A stretch of 64,000 bases of DNA, taken from Platanthera guangdongensis. Its lineage: Eukaryota > Streptophyta > Magnoliopsida > Asparagales > Orchidaceae. Shown here one piece after another: positions 1-11,794 of this stretch. The DNA is taken from assembly GCA_039583875.1 (NCBI GenBank), contig CM077147.1, positions 162,377,866-162,441,865 of the forward strand, read 5' to 3'. The first letter of the stretch is position 1. Each line of letters opens with the position of its first letter. Position numbers and translations under genes: made by a program. The notes beneath the pieces were generated by a model that was not told the DNA's origin, made no database searches, and saw only the letters and a program-made list of their open reading frames with translations.

Positions 1-2
1 TG

Positions 3-1220
3 GTGAGGAATGGTCCTCAATTTAAGTGCATAAAAGAGGGTATATGCTCAGCTTGTCAAAAAGGCAAGCAGACCAAATCCTATTTTCATAGTCTTGATAC
101 CAAAGACTCTGTGAGGTGTTTGTACCTCTTGCATATGGATCTATTTGGTCTTATGCCAGTTCATAGTCTAGGTAGGAAAGTCTATACTTTTGCGGTAGTA
201 GATGATTTTTTAGATATACATGGGTTTTCTTTTTTAGGCAAAAATCTGAAACCCTCACTGTCTTTCATAACTTTGTTAAACAAATTCAGAATGAATTTAA
301 TAATTCAGTGGTTAAAATTAGAAGTGACAATGGAACTGAATTTTAGTCTGAGTGTATGACAAGGTTTTGTGAAGAACTAGGGATTCATCAGGAATTCTCC
401 TCACCTAGAACACCTCAGCAAAATGGAATTGCTGAAAGAAAGAATAGAACTCTCATTGAGGCTGGTAGAACTCTACTCAATGACACTTCACTCCCAAAAT
501 ATTTCTGGGCTGAGGCAGTAAATACTGCTTGTCATGTTCTCAATAGAGCATCTATAACTAAGAACCACAAAAAGGCTCCCTATGAGATTATGAAGGGCAG
601 AAAACCAAACATATCCTACTTTATGTTCTTTGGTAGCAAGTGTTATGTGCTTAACACTGGCAAGTCTCACCTAACTAAGTTTTCCGCCAAATCCCAAGAT
701 GCAATATTTGTTGGGACAACAACAATAGTAAGGCATATATGGTCTACAACTTGACTACACAAGTTGTAGAAGAATCAGTTCATGTAGTGTTTGATGAATC
801 TGAGCTAATTAACAGTGAGTTGTCTAGCAATCCTTGTAGCTTAACAGGTTTAAAAGAAAAGTTGGACATGCTGACCATTAATGAAGACCAAACTGCAAAG
901 CAGGATGTGGAAAATGATGGTTGCTGTCCAGTGGGAGTACAAGGTACACGAGCTGACATTGAAGACAGTGAAGTTCAGCATGGTGAAGAAATTGAAGAAG
1001 TTCAAATTGCGGATAGAATGCCTCCAACAATTAGGAATCTAAAGTATCATTCTGCACACCAAATCATTGGTGATCCCAGACATGGTGTGCAAACCAGAAG
1101 AAAACAAATGAACACAGTGCTTTGCTCAAGTTTCCTATCACAGTTGGAACCAAAAAGATTTGAAGAAGCTATACAAGACTCCAACTGGATTGATGTAATG
1201 CAGGACGAGTTGAGTCTCGG
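3..1220 (+). pseudogene. Sire-K: Sirevirus-type Copia pol fragment (pre-integrase, integrase, start of RT)
   Basis: Conceptual translation in three shifting frames gives a zinc-finger remnant ([12 protein letters not shown] near base 50), the integrase core with [17 protein letters not shown] at about 400-455, the post-integrase linker ([18 protein letters not shown] at about 740-800), and the first residues of the RT domain (SQLEPKRFEEAIQDSNW) before an abrupt end. It would be the DNA-joining part of a Ty1/Copia polyprotein. Closest relative in the window is Sire-F pol on the other strand. Frameshifts near 215-230, 340 and 710 destroy it. The reading stops exactly at the LTR edge of Tek-1 at 1221, so this is the left flank of that insertion or rearrangement; no continuation is seen on the far side. 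Start lies outside the window. Confidence 0.9.
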
Positions 1221-4200
1221 TGTCACAACCCGCATTTTCGCCACAATGACAAAATATCATAGTAAGGGAAAATACGCGTCATGATTCCACATCAGCAGGG
1301 GATAACTACAGACGCTCAGGCAACACTCCGACTCAATACTAAAAATATGATTTAAATGTTTTATTAAAGAGGTTTATTTTAAGTTAGGCAATTAGCTGTA
1401 TCCCTCAGCTTAGTGGCTCACAAGTACACCAGAAGAAAAGTAGTTAAACGCAGCAGAAAATACTATAGTAAATAGGTTAGACATCCTACATAAGTGTAGT
1501 ATCCCCAAAAAACCTCAAGGCATGCATTACACTAAATTTATAGTAATGATATTGAAGTAGTTTGTACGGTATTTAAATATGGTGATTTAGAGTTTTAAAA
1601 CATGATGTGCATGATATAGTAATAATTGTTGGTTTTATAGTCGAAAATACCTATAGGCATCCTATCATAAATCCTTCCCAGAGAGCAAGAACTACTAACA
1701 CAAAAGTAGACACTAGCAACTAGCCAAATATCTAAGAACGAAATTAAACAATTAGTGGGCGTTAAACACCTGACACGAACCCACTAAAAGTTCTCAAGTC
1801 TGAAGCATACTACAAAAGAACAAAAGCTACCTCGCAATCTCGAGGCACCCTCAGCAAACCCAACAACAAAACTACTCAGCTGCACCACCGGCTACAGCCC
1901 TAAACCTGAGGCATTCAAGAGAAGAACACCTTAGCAAGCAAAAAAAACAAGTGGCAAAAGAATAGGTAAGCAAGAGAGTAAGTCAAACAAAGGAGGGTGT
2001 ACCAAACCCAACCCAAGGAGGAAGAATGCAAAAAAAACAACAACAACAATTAGCCAAATAGTATAAGTAGAGAAAGGTTAGCCAATATAATAACCTCTAA
2101 ATTAAAAAGAATGCACTAAGTGCGAAGGTGAACAAGTCTGAGCATAATCAGCAAAATTTAGCAAACTGTGCCATAAACCACAAGAAAACAACTGAGCACA
2201 AAACGGCTCGGAAGAGGGTGGATCATCAATACGTGGTATGACTGCATTGCAGGCCGGAGAGGGCGACGACCTCAAGCGCCCCAAGCCCAACTTCGGATCC
2301 TCAACCGTCTCACAATCGGTACTGTGGTCTACAAACATGGCCAAACCGGGCCAACCAGAACCCAATAGTTCAGGAAAGGAGAAACTAAGCATATCCCGAC
2401 TATGATGATCCACAGAAAGAAGGGGCCTCCCGGTTGGGTCGTATGTTAGCCACAACCAACACTCATATCCCCAACATCACCATCTCAAAATCGACACATC
2501 ATCTAAGTAATAAAACACTAAATCGAAGACCACGACCTATAATCGACCTAAACTAAGCGCAACGCATCCTACGCTCAACGACGTCGATAAATTTATCCTA
2601 AGCGTAAACCTAAAAAGTTTTAACATCTTATACTATAAAAGAAACATGAATATTAATATAAGATGACAGTCTTGCCATAAGAACTTAAGGAAAAGGAGAG
2701 GAAAGGAGCCACTTGTCTTGGCTTTACCGGAGAAAACTCTCCAAATCACTCAACGTCGAAGATCGAGGCAAAAGAACACGGGAGGAGTTGAAATCACGAT
2801 GGCGTAGCTCTCGGCAAGAGCTTTCCGGATCTATGCTCGGTTGAAGATTTCGAGCACCGGAGCACCGTTGGCGGCCACCAGAAGATTCACGAACGAGAGG
2901 AGTCGTCGCACGGTTATGGTTCGGAAGAAAAACAGAGAAGATGAAGATAAGACTTTTCTTTTCTTTCTAATAACCTAAGTATAAACCAGAAGGGAAACGG
3001 ACAGAATACGAGCAGTTTTGTGGTAACCAAAAATAGAGGTCTAGGATGACTTCAAATCAAAAAGTGCCAAACATGAAAGTTGTATATCTCGTCGGGCGAA
3101 CAAATTTCATGTTGACCAGTTTTCCATACGACGCCGTTTTCACCCTCAAAAAAGGCGCCAAAACGCAAACAGCAGAGGACTACTCGAGAGGAATGAAGGT
3201 TACTCGAGAATGAGAGCAAAGTACTCGAGAGGAACGTATACTACTCGAGTAAAATCACTAGGACTCGAGAGAATTCAATATTCCTCGAGAAAAAAACAAT
3301 TATACTTGAGATAAATCAATAGTACTAGAGTAGATCAATAATATGGCTTATTTACAAGCAGTTTTGGGAAAATCGAAAATAGAGGTTGACGATGGCTTCG
3401 AATCGAAAAGTGGTCAACATAAAAGTTGTAGATCTCGTCGAGACGAACAAATTTAATGTTAACCATTATTTGATACGACGTAGTTTTGACCCTTAAAACA
3501 GCGTCTGAACTCAGATAGGAACGGACTACTCGAGTGGCAGCAGAACCACTCGAGTTCCAACGTATCTACTCGAGTAGCAGCATACCACTCGAGTTCCAGC
3601 ATGTAGTACTCAAGCAGTAGCATAGTTTATTCAAGTAGCACCTCAACACTCGAGTTCCATCATGCATTACTCGAGTAGCAGCATATTTTACTCGAGTAGC
3701 AGCATATTTTACTCGAGTAGCAGCGCAACACTCGAGTTCCAGCAGAAAAAACAAAATTAGGGGCTCAAAATGGCTTCAACTCGAAAAGTGGTCAACATGA
3801 AAGTTGTAGATCTCGTCGAGACGAACAAAAATTGTTAACCATTTTTTAATTCAACACCGTTTTGACCCTCAAAACGCCGTCCGAGAAAAATCTGAAACGG
3901 GCTAATCGAGTAGAACCATAGCTACTCGAGAAGACTCAGAACGGAAGCCCAAGCGCGTGCCGAATTAAACGAAACTCGCACCTAAGGCGAACACTAACAC
4001 TATGCATTTAACGACGAAGTAAAAACCACCAAACATAACTTATCAACTCGAAAACTTTCAGTTTCGATGAAAATCCCAAAAATCTGATCAATCAGACCTA
4101 ATGGACGCGAAAACGCACTAACGGTGCAGCGCCGACAACATGACGTAAAAAGGGTAATGCCCTGACGTCATAAATATGACGATGTCAAATCAAATAAAAT

Positions 4201-4226
4201 CATCGAAAAAAATCGGGGGCGTTACA
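1221..4226 (-). repeat. Tek-1 3' LTR (3.0 kb)
   Basis: On the minus strand the block opens TGTAACGCCCCC directly after a purine tract and closes GGGTTGTGACA, the TG...CA ends of an LTR. It lies just downstream of the chromodomain end of a minus-strand Gypsy pol. Three kb is long for an LTR. About 900 bp of it is an internal tandem repeat with CTCGAG motifs (listed separately). The rest has no gene. The 5 bp outside the left edge are CTCGG; no matching duplication is found at the other end because the 5' LTR is missing. Confidence 0.8.
3026..3950. repeat. About 370-bp tandem repeat with CTCGAG motif clusters inside the Tek-1 LTR
   Basis: Three diverged copies start near 3026, 3381 and 3763. 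Each has a conserved 120-bp part (AGTTGTAGATCTCGTCG and the following ACGACG...GTTTTGACCC) followed by a stretch rich in CTCGAG hexamers or one-base variants, spaced about 15-30 bp (3180-3320, 3528-3740, 3905-3935). CTCGAG is itself a palindrome. Confidence 0.75.
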
Positions 4227-4244
4227 GTCACTCCCTCTAAAAAG
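4227..4244 (-). other. Tek-1 polypurine tract
   Basis: The minus strand reads CTTTTTAGAGGGAGTGAC immediately before the LTR start TGTAACG. This is the position and composition of the plus-strand primer of a Gypsy element. A little upstream the strand reads TTTCAGGGCGAAACTTC, matching the TTCGAGGACGAAATTTC motif found in the same place in Tek-2. Confidence 0.7.
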
Positions 4245-4331
4245 AAGTTTCGCCCTGAAACTTAATACAACACCAAAACCAATGCAAAACGATAAAATCA
4301 AACATCGCAAAAACAAGGAGACTTACCAAAA

Positions 4332-5818
4332 CTAAGGGAAGAGATATGGATGAGATTTACTCATCGCCGACTCCAATTTCCATGTCGCGCTCTCGATGTC
4401 TTGATTTCTCCAAAGAACCTTGACCATGTGAATTGTTTTTTCTCCGCAGCACTCGATCCTGAGACTCAAAAATACCAACAGGCACCTCAACAAAAAAAAA
4501 GGTTTGGCTCCAACTGGGGCACAACATCGAGAATTTGCCTATTGCTCAACACACACTTCCGCAGCTGACTCACTTGGAAAACATCGTGCACTTCAGGAAA
4601 ATTTGTCGGTTGGTCCAGCCTATAAGCTGAAACACCAATCCGCTCAACAATTCGGAAGGGTCCCACATATCTCGGCTCCAACTTATGATTCTTACCAAAT
4701 CGTTTCACACCAGACATCGAGGAAATTTTTAGGAAAACCATATCCTTGACGGGAATTTCCAAATCGGTCCTGCACCGATTGACATACTTTTCATAGCGCT
4801 CTTGTGCTACTCGAAGCTTCTCTCGGATGAGCCTAACTGAAATTTCCATCTCTTCAAGGGATTCTGGACCTAGCAACGGTCTCTCCCCAACCTCAGCCCA
4901 AAATAAAGGAGTCCTCCAATGTCTCCCATATAAAGCTTCAAATGGAGCCATTTGCAAGCTCTCCGAGTAGCTATTATTGTAGGCAAACTCCATTAGTCTC
5001 AAACGCTCATCCCACGCTCTACCGTGGTCCAAAATGTAACATCTAGTCATGTCCTCCATGATCTGATTTACTCTTTCCATTTGTCCATTCGTCTGCGGAT
5101 GGTAGGCAGTGGAATATCTCAAGTCGGTACCCAACCCCTCTTTCAAGCTCTTCCAGAAACGGGACGTGAACCTGGAGTCTCGATCAGATACAATACTGAC
5201 AGGTACTCCATGCAACCTGATGACCTCGTCCAAATACGATTCAGCTATTTTCTTCATGGAGTAGTCAATCTTGAACGGCACGAAGTGAGCACTCTTCGTT
5301 AGTCTATCCACGATCACCCAAACTGAGTCATGCCCTTTGGGAGATCTCGGCAATCCAGTAATAAAGTCCATCGAGATACTCTCCCATTTCAAACTCGGGA
5401 TCTCCAAAGGTGTTAACTTTCCTCCAGGCCTTCCATGATCGGCCTTAACTCACTTACAGGTGAAACATTCAGATACAAACCTTGCTATATCCCCCTTCAT
5501 ACCCATCCACCAAGCAATCTGTTTCAGATCCTGGTACATCTTGGTCGAACTGGGGTGGTAGGCCACATTAGAACCATGTGCCTCCTTGCACAACTGATAC
5601 CTAATATCCTTAACAACGGGAATGCAAAGCCTACCATGGTATCTCAAGGTTCCCATATCATCAATAGAAAACTCTGGCAACACACCCTTCGCAGCTCTAC
5701 TATAAAGATGTAACAAATCTGGATCCTCCTTTTGATACAATCTAGTAAGCGTAATCCACGAAGGCTCTAACACTTCTAATTCACTAGTCGAGCTGCCACT
5801 TCCCACTAAAATTCCCAT
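4332..5818 (-). pseudogene. Tek-1 integrase with C-terminal chromodomain
   Basis: Reading leftwards: zinc-binding N-terminus (5818-5450; ends ARFVSECFTCK), core (5407 down; [43 protein letters not shown] carry the D, D and E metal ligands), the C-terminal motif (EPRYVGPFRIVERIG), then a chromodomain remnant (VKVLWRNQDIESATW) ending at 4332. A run of T/A near 4490 and an extra A near 4447 shift the frame so the chromodomain is out of phase with the core, and a stop lies between 5407 and 5450. The chromodomain and the LTR start place it in the chromoviruses, Tekay type. Integrase joins element cDNA to chromatin; the chromodomain is thought to steer this to heterochromatin. Confidence 0.88.
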
Positions 5819-6445
5819 CAGTAGAAATTATTCCACCAGTGAATCCACTGAAAGGTTAAAAATTTTAGCGGTCTTCCTGCTCAGGGCATCGGCTACCACG
5901 TTAGCTTTGCCCGGGTGGTACTGGATCTCAACATCATAGTCTGTCACATACTCCAGCCATTTACGCTGGCGCAAATTCAGTTCCTTCTATGTGAAGACGT
6001 ATTTCAAACTTTTATGATCAGTATAAATCTTGCATATAGCGCCATACAACAGATGTCTCCACAACTTGAGGGCATAGATCACTGCTGCAAATTCCAGGTC
6101 ATGCATAGGGTAATTCCGTTCATGAACCTTTAGCTGCCTAGACCCATACGCAATAACCTTGCCCTCCTGCATCAACACGCATCCGAGCCCAACATGTGAT
6201 GCATCCACATACACAGCATACTCCAGTCCTTCAGTAGGCAAGGTCAAAACTGTTGTAGTGCATAATCCCCTCTTCAACTCCTGGAACGCCTCTTCACACT
6301 TATCACTCCAAATAAAGGCTACATGCTTCTGCGTCAACTTTGTCAAAGGCGCAGATAATGTAGAGAATCCCACCATAAATCTTTTATAGTAGCCTGCTAG
6401 CCCAAGAAAACTTCTTATTTCCTTGGGAGTGGTAGGCCTCTCCAA
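5819..6445 (-). pseudogene. Tek-1 RNase H
   Basis: Contains [13 protein letters not shown], then [38 protein letters not shown] and [13 protein letters not shown]: the acidic residues of the Gypsy RNase H site are all visible. A stop interrupts at 5987; beyond it the same frame continues with the conserved [14 protein letters not shown] tether that links to integrase. It would remove the RNA strand during cDNA synthesis. It overlaps the end of the RT reading frame through a frameshift near 6420-6445. Confidence 0.88.
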
Positions 6446-7593
6446 TCCATCACTGCAGCTATTTTCTCCAGATCAACCGTTATCCCATCTTTATTCACCA
6501 CATGACCCAAGAATGAGACTTGAGGTAGCCAAAACTCGCACTTGCTCAACTTAGCATACAAATTATGCTCTCTCAAAGTTGACAAAACCAATCGCAAGTG
6601 TTGCGCATGCTCTTCAGCATTGCGGGAGTAGGCTAGAACGTCATCTATGAACACGATGACAAATTGATCCAGGAAGTCCTTAAATACTCTGTTCATCAAA
6701 TCCATGAATGCGGCGGATGCATTAGTCAATCCAAAAGACATTACCAAGAACTCGAAATGTCCATGTCGCGAACGAAAAGCAGTTCGTGTAATGTCTGCCT
6801 CTAGAATCCTCAATTGATGATAACCCAAACGCAGGTCAATCTTCGAAAATACAAAGCTACCACGCAACTGATCAAGCAGATCAACGATTTTTGGCAAGGG
6901 ATATCTGTTCTTGATGGTCACTTTATTCAATTCTTTGTAATCTATACACATCCTCATTGATCCATCTTTCTTCTTTACAAATAGAACGGGATCACCCCAC
7001 GGTGACGAACTTGTCCTAATGAAACTGTTCTGCAACAGCTCGTCTAACTGGGTACGCAGATCTCCCAACTCACGCGGAGCCATACGGTATAGAGCCTTTG
7101 CGATAGGACGGGTACCCGGCTCTAAATCTATGACAAACTCAACATATCTCTCAGGCAGAAGACCAGGAAGATTATCATGAAACATGTTAGGAAACTCGCG
7201 CACTACATCAATCTCCTCCACAAGCGGCAAACTAACAACGGTCGCCAACACTAAAACCAAACAGGCAAAGCATCCTGAATTCAAAAGCTTTCGAGCACTT
7301 ACCGCGGAAATGATCGGAGAATCTTGGCGCGAATAACCATAAATGCACCTGCGTTGACCGTCATCCATCTTGAAGTCCAAGCACCTGACCTTGCATTGGA
7401 TTACTGCATCGTACTCTGATAGCCAATCCATGCCCATGATTACCTCAAAATCTTCCAAGTCTATAACCTTTAGACCCGCAACTGTGAGAAAATCTCCCAA
7501 CTGGACTGGACAACCCTGAATTCCCTGATCTGACACCACGGAATCACCTGAGGGGAACTTGACACGGAACAGGTCGCCAACCGGATTGAGCAA
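6415..7593 (-). pseudogene. Tek-1 protease remnant and reverse transcriptase
   Basis: A 392-codon open stretch. The first 90 residues are the C-terminal half of the aspartic protease region ([19 protein letters not shown]). After a linker comes [71 protein letters not shown], and the catalytic FIDDVLAYS. The start is artificial: the protease catalytic DSGA segment and most of gag are absent because of a deletion at about 7600. RT converts element RNA to DNA. Although open, it cannot be made as part of a complete polyprotein. Confidence 0.9.
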
Positions 7594-7599
7594 TCATCT

Positions 7600-7961
7600 A
7601 TTGCCATAAAATCTGTCTTGCCATTATACGTAGGGGGTCCTAACCTTTGAAAGTGCGAAATGAAAGTCATCTCTGGTGGCAACACCGCCGAGGGCACCAT
7701 AGGAGCGGGGGGAACGGGAACAGCTAGATCCACGGCTGGCTCTTGCACCCTCTGCGACTGACTTGCCATAACTGACAACAATGACTGAATCTGCGACTGC
7801 ATCTCCAACATCTGCCTCGACAGGGCCTCATTGCTCTGTCGCAATCCCTCTATTACGGCCTCACTCTGGGCACTAGAAGATTCTCCCTCCGACTGGGGAG
7901 TAGTCCTCGTCATCGGATGCTTAAGCGGCATTCTAAATAACAATAAACGATCTATCAACAC
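7600..7961 (-). pseudogene. Tek-1 gag N-terminal fragment
   Basis: About 120 codons with a coiled-coil-like stretch (EAVIEGLRQSNEALSRQMLEMQSQIQSL, split over 7850-7770), a proline-rich linker (VPVPPAPMVPSAVLPP) and FQRLGPPTYNG, typical of the start of Tekay gag just before the capsid fold. The capsid and zinc knuckle are missing: at about 7600 the frame jumps directly into protease sequence, an internal deletion of roughly a kilobase. The start at 7961 or the internal Met at 7931 is plausible. Confidence 0.75.
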
Positions 7962-8033
7962 CTAGCGTAATCTGCTAGACTTATAACTTAGCTCAGACAT
8001 ACAACCTTAGATACTTGCTCATGCTGCTAACTT

Positions 8034-8042
8034 GCTCTGAGA
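8034..8042 (-). other. Possible decayed Tek-1 primer binding site
   Basis: The minus strand reads TCTCAGAGC, resembling the core of the initiator-tRNA-Met site TGGTATCAGAGC, about 75 bp upstream of the gag start. The TGG that should begin it is absent and no LTR end can be seen next to it. Weak. Confidence 0.25.
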
Positions 8043-8048
8043 TTTAAA

Positions 8049-8372
8049 ATAAATGATGAAATGTCTTACTTAGGGGTAAATACCCTCATCCTTATGACTC
8101 TTGTGCCTATTATAGGAGTGCATGAATGATTACATTTTTTTTAAATCATGTGTGTACATATATAATCCTGTAGATCTTTAACTTGGCACGTGTGCTTATG
8201 CAATAATATGATATGTATGCAGTGCTATGCATTCTAAAGAAAATCCTTAATGCATGTATGAGCGGCGTACACATACAATGTTTTTCATCTCATACTATAT
8301 AATATTGTATGTAACGAAATAGATAAAACGTGCTAATGGGAATCCATGTGATGGTGGTTATGCATCCATGTG
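8049..8372. other. A/T-rich stretch without recognisable gene (Tek-1 to Ret-1 junction)
   Basis: No coding similarity and no match to the Tek-1 3' LTR, so the expected 5' LTR is not here. There is a short direct repeat (ATCCATGTGAT at about 8342 and 8365) next to the join with Ret-1. Confidence 0.4.
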
Positions 8373-8853
8373 ATACGGAAGAGTTCCCAAAAAGATGTCA
8401 AAAGTGTCAGGAGTTCGCCACCCTCCAACTCCTTCATGCCCAGAGGTTATGAACATTCACGGCTCCCTGGCCCTTCGCGATCCGGGGGCTAAACCTGGTG
8501 GGTCCTTTTCCCCAGGTTAGCGGTCAGAGGAAGTTTCTATTGGTCATGATAGATTACTTTTCAAAATGGCTGGAGGTGAAGGCATTAGCTAAGGTGACAT
8601 CGCAGGTGGTCAAGAATTTCATATGGGGAGAGATCATCTGTAGGAATGGGCTACTGCTCGCCATTGTGACAGACAACGGGCCACAATTTGCTAGTATGGA
8701 ATTCGTTGATTTCTACATCCATTTGGGCATAGATCTCCGTTTTGCCTCAGTTCATCATCCACAGAGTAATGGACAGGTGGAAGCAGCAAACAAGATCATT
8801 GTCAATCTTTTGAAGAAGAAAGTGGAGAATCTAAGGTGAAGTTGGGTGGAACA
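8373..8853 (+). pseudogene. Ret-1 integrase, left part (Tat/Retand Gypsy)
   Basis: Reading in one frame: end of the zinc-binding domain (KRCQKCQEFA at 8391-8420), one stop at about 8449, then the integrase core VGPFPQVSGQRKFLLVMIDYF, VTDNGPQFASMEF, HHPQSNGQVEAANKIIVNLL (first Asp position lost as RGLNLVG, second Asp and the Glu present). It is clearly related to Ret-2 integrase at 50.6-51.2 kb on the opposite strand, in protein and flanking DNA. The gene is cut at 8853 by Sire-A and resumes at 27568. Confidence 0.88.
8849..8853 (+). other. Sire-A target-site duplication, left copy (GAACA)
   Basis: GAACA just before the LTR start TGTTGGATCC; the same five bases follow the 3' LTR at 27563-27567. 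Removing the element restores continuous Ret-1 integrase sequence collinear with Ret-2. Confidence 0.85.
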
Positions 8854-10415
8854 TGTTGGATCCCTAGTAAGATTTGGGCTAGGTTCACTAAGTTAGGATC
8901 ATATGACCCATAATGTATAGCCAGGGTCATGGTTGTGTCCTAGAGTCTAGGCCAAGTCCTTAGAATCAACATCACATGGACCAGCTATCAACAAGACTGT
9001 CAGAGACTCAAGACTTAGAGTTTTTCTAAAGATCAAGTAAAATGAGTTCGACGTTCGTCAAACTCAGGTCGACGATAGTCGTGCTCAGCTCGACGATCTC
9101 AGAGTAAATTCTCTGAGCTGAGCTCGATGAACTTGGTACTCAGGTCGACGAACTTTGGACACTATACTTCAACACATCAAGATCAGAAAACATCTCTTTA
9201 TTCTAAGTCCAGAGTCAGACTTTGCTCGACGATCGTGATTCTCAGCTCGACGAACTGTGACCACAATAGCTAGAGTTATTCAGCAGCAGTTAAGTGGTCC
9301 TCAGCTCGACGAAACCAATTCTTAGGTCGACGAATTTTGGATACTTCACTTCAACACCTTCATCCAGAATCATCTGGCATTATTCTAAGTCCAGAAATAT
9401 TTTGCTAAACTTCAGTCGACGAAACAAGATATCAGTTCGACGAACTCCAGACACAGAAAAAGCAAAGTTTCTAGAGAATATAGTTTTGCTCTCAGCTCGA
9501 CGATCTTGGAACTCAGCTCGACGAACAGAAGTCATCAGGTCGACGAACTCAGCAACTCAGCTCGACGAACTGTGAACTCAGCTCGACGATTTCTGTTATC
9601 AGTTCGACGAATCCAGACTTAGTTATTTTTCATCCTTCTGTCCCCTTCTTACTGCAATAATTCCTGAGTAATTAATGCTCAAATATTCTCTAGAATAAAA
9701 CTGTTAGATAGAGCATTGATTAAGGTCTTCTCCAGGATTATTTCCTGCCTTTTTTCCATGGGACAGTTGGGGAAATAATTCAATGCCGCTTATTCTCAAG
9801 GCTGTCAGCATTGATTGCAGAGGATTTCAAAATTTCGAAAGACCATTTTTGACAGGAAATGTAAAAGAGATTTTGTCTCTTCTTCATGTAAGGTAGAAAA
9901 ACATAATATAGATAGACAGACAGAACAAGATATACAATACAGAGAGATGACAGACACAAAAAAAATAGTCAGTCTGAAACAAGAGATTCATTGTTGTCTG
10001 TCAACATAGAATTCTGATACAACAAGAAGCCATATTCCTGAAGATCAGCAGCTATCTGTAGAAGAAGAACACCTAATCAAGATTAAGAGGCTTCTGTCTT
10101 CAACACACCAGGATACTTCAAAGGACAACTACATCACTATCTGTTAAAGAAGTTCCAGAATAGCTGCTGATCATTATTATTAGGCCCTAATTGATTTTTC
10201 CCTTCACCACACAGCTAGGGTTTTTGTAATTCACCACAACACCTCTACCTCACCTTGCGTCACACAACCTTTGATTTTCTCAATTACCACTTGAAAGCTA
10301 GAATCATGTTGGATGGACTCAAACATAACAGAAACGACATCATCACAGGGTGGTAGAAGAGTGGATACCCAAGTTTAGGGGAACCACGTATAAATTCTTG
10401 TGTTGAAAATTGCTC
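8854..10415 (+). repeat. Sire-A 5' LTR (truncated, internally replaced)
   Basis: Begins TGTTGGATCCCTAGT and aligns along most of its length with the 3' LTR at 25718. Two differences matter. Bases 10171-10345 (175 bp, containing CTAGGGTTTTTG) replace 304 bp of the 3' LTR, including the TATA box. The last about 150 bp of the LTR and the primer site are absent after about 10415. It holds about 20 copies of a TCGACGA(A/T) motif between 9050 and 9610. Confidence 0.8.
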
Positions 10416-11008
10416 ATTTAAAATTCATTTTCATTTAGAATGAGAAAAAATCATTTTAATATTTATAATAGACTTCTAATGACAAGTAATAGAAATAAAC
10501 TCATGTTACTATTACCCCCCTGTTATATGAGTTCATACTCTTTATAATATTTTACAGAGCATCCTTTACATGCAAAATTCATGCAATATCATTTTTAAGT
10601 TGTGCTACAAAAACAAAACAAAACTCAATGTCTAGCACCAGTGTTTGGTTATCAACACTCTAGAAAGTGCACTCTGGAAGGTAAGAATAATTGAACTTAT
10701 TGATGATATCTATACTTAGCAGGTTCTGCTGCTTGACTTTACAACATTTTCCACCACCTGATGTTAAATTGTTCATCTTTTGTCAAAATGATAGTGCAGA
10801 CTCTGATATTTCATTGATACACTTTCACAACTCCTGCTGGATGTATTGTTGTTTCTGCAGACACAATTAATTCATCATTTTACTATTATTTTGACTTGCA
10901 TGGAAGTTTCTTCAAACTCAAAGTCAAATATTAAGCTATCATTGAGCTAAAAACCTTGAAAGTTCTGTTTGACGATCTTTTCCCTTTTTGAATATCAAGA
11001 TCCATTTC

Positions 11009-11254
11009 TCATGAGATTTCTGGTCTATGAAGAGAAAATGAGTAACTAGTTAGCAAACTGTAAGACCTATGAATAGGTTTCTTGAGCAAAATAAGTGCAG
11101 AATGATCAACCTTCAAAGCTGATACTCCCTCAAATGAAGAATGTGGTTTTTTGACAAAAGATTCTACAAAATCAAGAAATTTTCCATCATTAGCAGGATG
11201 CCACAGCTAATATGATAAGACACCAACAAAAATTTTCTTTGCAGGAACTCTCAT
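11009..11254 (-). pseudogene. Unidentified coding-like fragment, possibly captured host sequence
   Basis: An 81-codon minus-strand frame broken by one TAG reads MRVPAKKIFVGVLSY, then LWHPANDGKFLDFVESFVKK, SFEGVSALKVDHSALILLKK, ending HRPEIS. Composition and length suggest a former exon. It lies antisense inside the part of Sire-A where gag should be. I do not recognise the family. It could be a captured host fragment, another repeat, or chance. Confidence 0.3.
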
Positions 11255-11794
11255 TCTGAGCGTACATCAGAAGAAAGAAAAGGAAGAGAGAAAGATACCA
11301 GGAAATAACACAACATCAGACCTTCCTTCTGCAGTCAATGGCTTGAAACCTGATGCTGAAAAGAATCAAAAGTGAATGCAACTTGCCTCGGCAATCAATC
11401 AATCTCGTGAAGAATGAAAGCAATGAAAAAATTGACAAGGGGATTACTTCTTTTAAATTTGAATTTAAAACAATGTGTATAGACATAGACCACTCTTAGG
11501 GAAAATTATGAAACCTAGAGAATGCAACTCTAAAACAATATAAAAGATGAATTAATAGGAATAAATATTGTTAATACTGAGCTTTGTGTTTCTCTTAATG
11601 GAAGAAGCCTAGCGACATCACAAGCAAAATGCCAGACACACCTTTTGCTCAAGTTTGCCCCCATCCTATTTTGTGCCCCTATAACATTTGTTTTGAAAAA
11701 GGAGAGAGAAAATAAACATTACAAAAATAGAAAATGTTCACAAATCAATAGGTATTGAAACCAAAAAATCAGAAAACCTTAAGTAAAAATAAGG

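Noticed and set aside
2102..2455. 117-codon minus-strand frame in the Tek-1 LTR
   Set aside because: No family pattern, inside an LTR, and no support from any other copy.
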